Of a stretch of DNA of 64,000 nt, positions 62,636 through 64,000 are shown piece by piece. Below the pieces are notes generated by a model. It ran no database searches. It saw only the letters and a list, made by a program, of their open reading frames with translations, and was not told the origin of the DNA. Position 1 is the stretch's first letter; each line of letters begins with the position of its first letter. The stretch is taken from positions 23,401-87,400 of the forward strand of contig NZ_LMFA01000026.1 in NCBI RefSeq assembly GCF_001426565.1, written 5' to 3'. A program made the position numbers and the translations under genes. This DNA is from Rhizobium sp. Root482. GTDB lineage: Bacteria > Pseudomonadota > Alphaproteobacteria > Rhizobiales > Rhizobiaceae.

Positions 62636-64000
62636 ATGATCTCTCGCGAAAAACACGACCGGATGGCAAATGCGATCCGTTTCCTCTCCATGGATGCCGT
62701 GGAAAAGGCCAATTCCGGCCATCCGGGCCTGCCCATGGGTGCCGCCGACGTCGCGACGGTCCTGTTTTCCCGTTACCTGAAGTTCGATCCCAAGAATCCT
62801 CTCTGGGCAGACCGGGACCGGTTCGTGCTGTCGGCCGGCCATGGCTCCATGCTCATCTATTCGCTGCTCTACCTGACGGGCTATGAAGACATGACCATGG
62901 AGGACATCAAGCAGTTCCGCCAGCTTGGCTCCAAGACCGCCGGACATCCGGAATATGGCCATGCCTCCGGCATCGAGACCACCACCGGGCCGCTTGGCCA
63001 GGGCATTGCCAATGGCGTCGGCATGGCGATCGCCGAGCGCAAGCTCGCCGAGGAATTCGGCGCCGACCTGCAGAACCATTATACCTATGTGCTCTGCGGC
63101 GACGGCTGCCTGATGGAAGGCATCAGCCACGAAGCCATCGCGCTTGCCGGCCATCTGAAGCTCAACAAGCTCATCCTGTTCTGGGACGACAACAACATTA
63201 CCATCGACGGCGCCGTCTCGCTGTCGGACTCGACCGACCAGATCGCCCGCTTCAAGGCGGTGCACTGGAATACGATCAGGGTCGATGGCCATAATCCCGA
63301 GGAAATCTCCGCCGCCATCGAGGCTGCGCAATCCTCAGACCGTCCGACCTTCATCGCCTGCAAGACCACCATCGGCTTCGGCGCCCCCAACAAGGCCGGA
63401 ACCCACAAGGTTCACGGCTCGCCGCTTGGCGCCGAGGAAATCGCCGCCACCCGCAAGGCCCTCCACTGGGATGCCGAAGCCTTCGTTGTTCCCGCCGACG
63501 TTCTCGATGCCTGGCGCGAAGCCGGCACCCGGTCGATCGGCGAACGCAAGGCCTGGGAAGGCCGCCTGGCTGCCACCGAAACCACCAGTAAATCCGAGTT
63601 CACCCGCCGTTTCGCCGGCGAGCTGCCCGCCAATATCGATGCTGCCATCGACGCATTCAAGAAGAAGCTGGTGGAAGCCCCGCCGACGGTCGCCACTCGC
63701 AAGGCCTCCGAGGATGCGCTCGAGGTCATCAACGGCACCCTGCCGGAAACGCTGGGCGGCTCCGCCGACCTGACACCGTCCAACAATACCAAGACCAGCC
63801 AGATGAAATCGATCACGCCTGACGATTTCTCCGGCCGCTACATGCATTGGGGTATCCGCGAGCACGGCATGGCCGCCGCCATGAACGGCATCGCGCTGCA
63901 CGGCGGCCTCATCCCCTATTCCGGCGGGTTCATGATCTTCTCGGATTATTGCCGCCCCTCCATTCGCCTCGCCGCCCTCATGGGCATCCGCGTCATCCAT
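62636..64000 (+). CDS. tkt: Transketolase Tkt, N-terminal 455 residues (partial)
   Basis: Transketolase moves two-carbon units in the pentose phosphate and Calvin pathways. The frame is open to the window end. Typical segments: [79 protein letters not shown] and the thiamine-diphosphate motif [38 protein letters not shown] lies near the end. The ATG at 62636 has AAGCGGAA upstream. Confidence 0.97.
   Translation, partial: MISREKHDRMANAIRFLSMDAVEKANSGHPGLPMGAADVATVLFSRYLKFDPKNPLWADRDRFVLSAGHGSMLIYSLLYLTGYEDMTMEDIKQFRQLGSKTAGHPEYGHASGIETTTGPLGQGIANGVGMAIAERKLAEEFGADLQNHYTYVLCGDGCLMEGISHEAIALAGHLKLNKLILFWDDNNITIDGAVSLSDSTDQIARFKAVHWNTIRVDGHNPEEISAAIEAAQSSDRPTFIACKTTIGFGAPNKAGTHKVHGSPLGAEEIAATRKALHWDAEAFVVPADVLDAWREAGTRSIGERKAWEGRLAATETTSKSEFTRRFAGELPANIDAAIDAFKKKLVEAPPTVATRKASEDALEVINGTLPETLGGSADLTPSNNTKTSQMKSITPDDFSGRYMHWGIREHGMAAAMNGIALHGGLIPYSGGFMIFSDYCRPSIRLAALMGIRVIH

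Overview
The window is chromosomal DNA from an alphaproteobacterium of the order Hyphomicrobiales, most likely family Rhizobiaceae (Rhizobium/Agrobacterium relatives). The evidence is the CtrA/SciP/ChpT cell-cycle cluster, DUF1134 (EipA-type) and DUF1153 proteins, an RpoH-type sigma factor, serA-serC with an alphaproteobacterial-type serC leader, sqdBDC for sulfolipid, a ruvCAB/tol-pal supercluster, and a zapA-6S RNA-fau neighbourhood. No ribosomal RNA, CRISPR array or recognisable insertion sequence was seen.

Region 1 (1-12112) is accessory DNA, probably the right end of an integrated element. It starts with the last codons of a tyrosine-type integrase and carries orphan proteins. Next come an XRE regulator beside an HNH-like protein and a PD-(D/E)XK-type nuclease, sharing a repeat-rich control region. 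A leftward three-gene unit follows (ParB-fused DNA methyltransferase, DUF5681 protein, terminase-like ATPase/nuclease), then a rightward operon DUF3489-DUF2924-large serine recombinase. No capsid, portal or tail gene was seen. The region ends against the 3' end of a tRNA(CAU) gene, a typical integration site.

Region 2 (12113-24400) is core: tRNA, mnmA, a LuxR-type regulator, sciP, fliJ, ctrA, a small receiver protein, chpT, eipA, a coiled-coil membrane protein, an RNA methyltransferase, a small membrane protein, rluD, a DUF2171 protein and rpoH. The ctrA upstream region holds four GANTC sites and CtrA-like sites.

Region 3 (24401-36530) holds a 761-residue acidic membrane protein, purA, an EamA transporter, an acetyltransferase, serA and serC, two outer-membrane beta-barrel paralogues each preceded by a perfect TTAA-N7-TTAA CtrA box at the same distance, and glmM. 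Region 4 (36531-56033) is the leftward ftsH-tilS-cpoB-pal-tolBARQ-ybgC-ruvBAC supercluster. It contains opposite-strand inserts ku-ligD and sqdBDC, plus a same-strand vapBC toxin-antitoxin pair between ruvA and ruvC.

Region 5 (56034-64000) has a luciferase-like oxidoreductase, yebC, a TIGR00282-type phosphoesterase, fau, a small regulatory cassette (LuxR-type HTH, DUF1127, LysR), a well-supported 6S RNA, zapA, a DUF4164 protein and the start of transketolase. Several parts may work together. CtrA made here probably acts on the outer-membrane protein genes and pal, and RpoH may act on ftsH. TilS, MnmA, RluD and the SpoU-type enzyme modify RNA. All functional statements are from reading the sequence and family knowledge; no database search was run.
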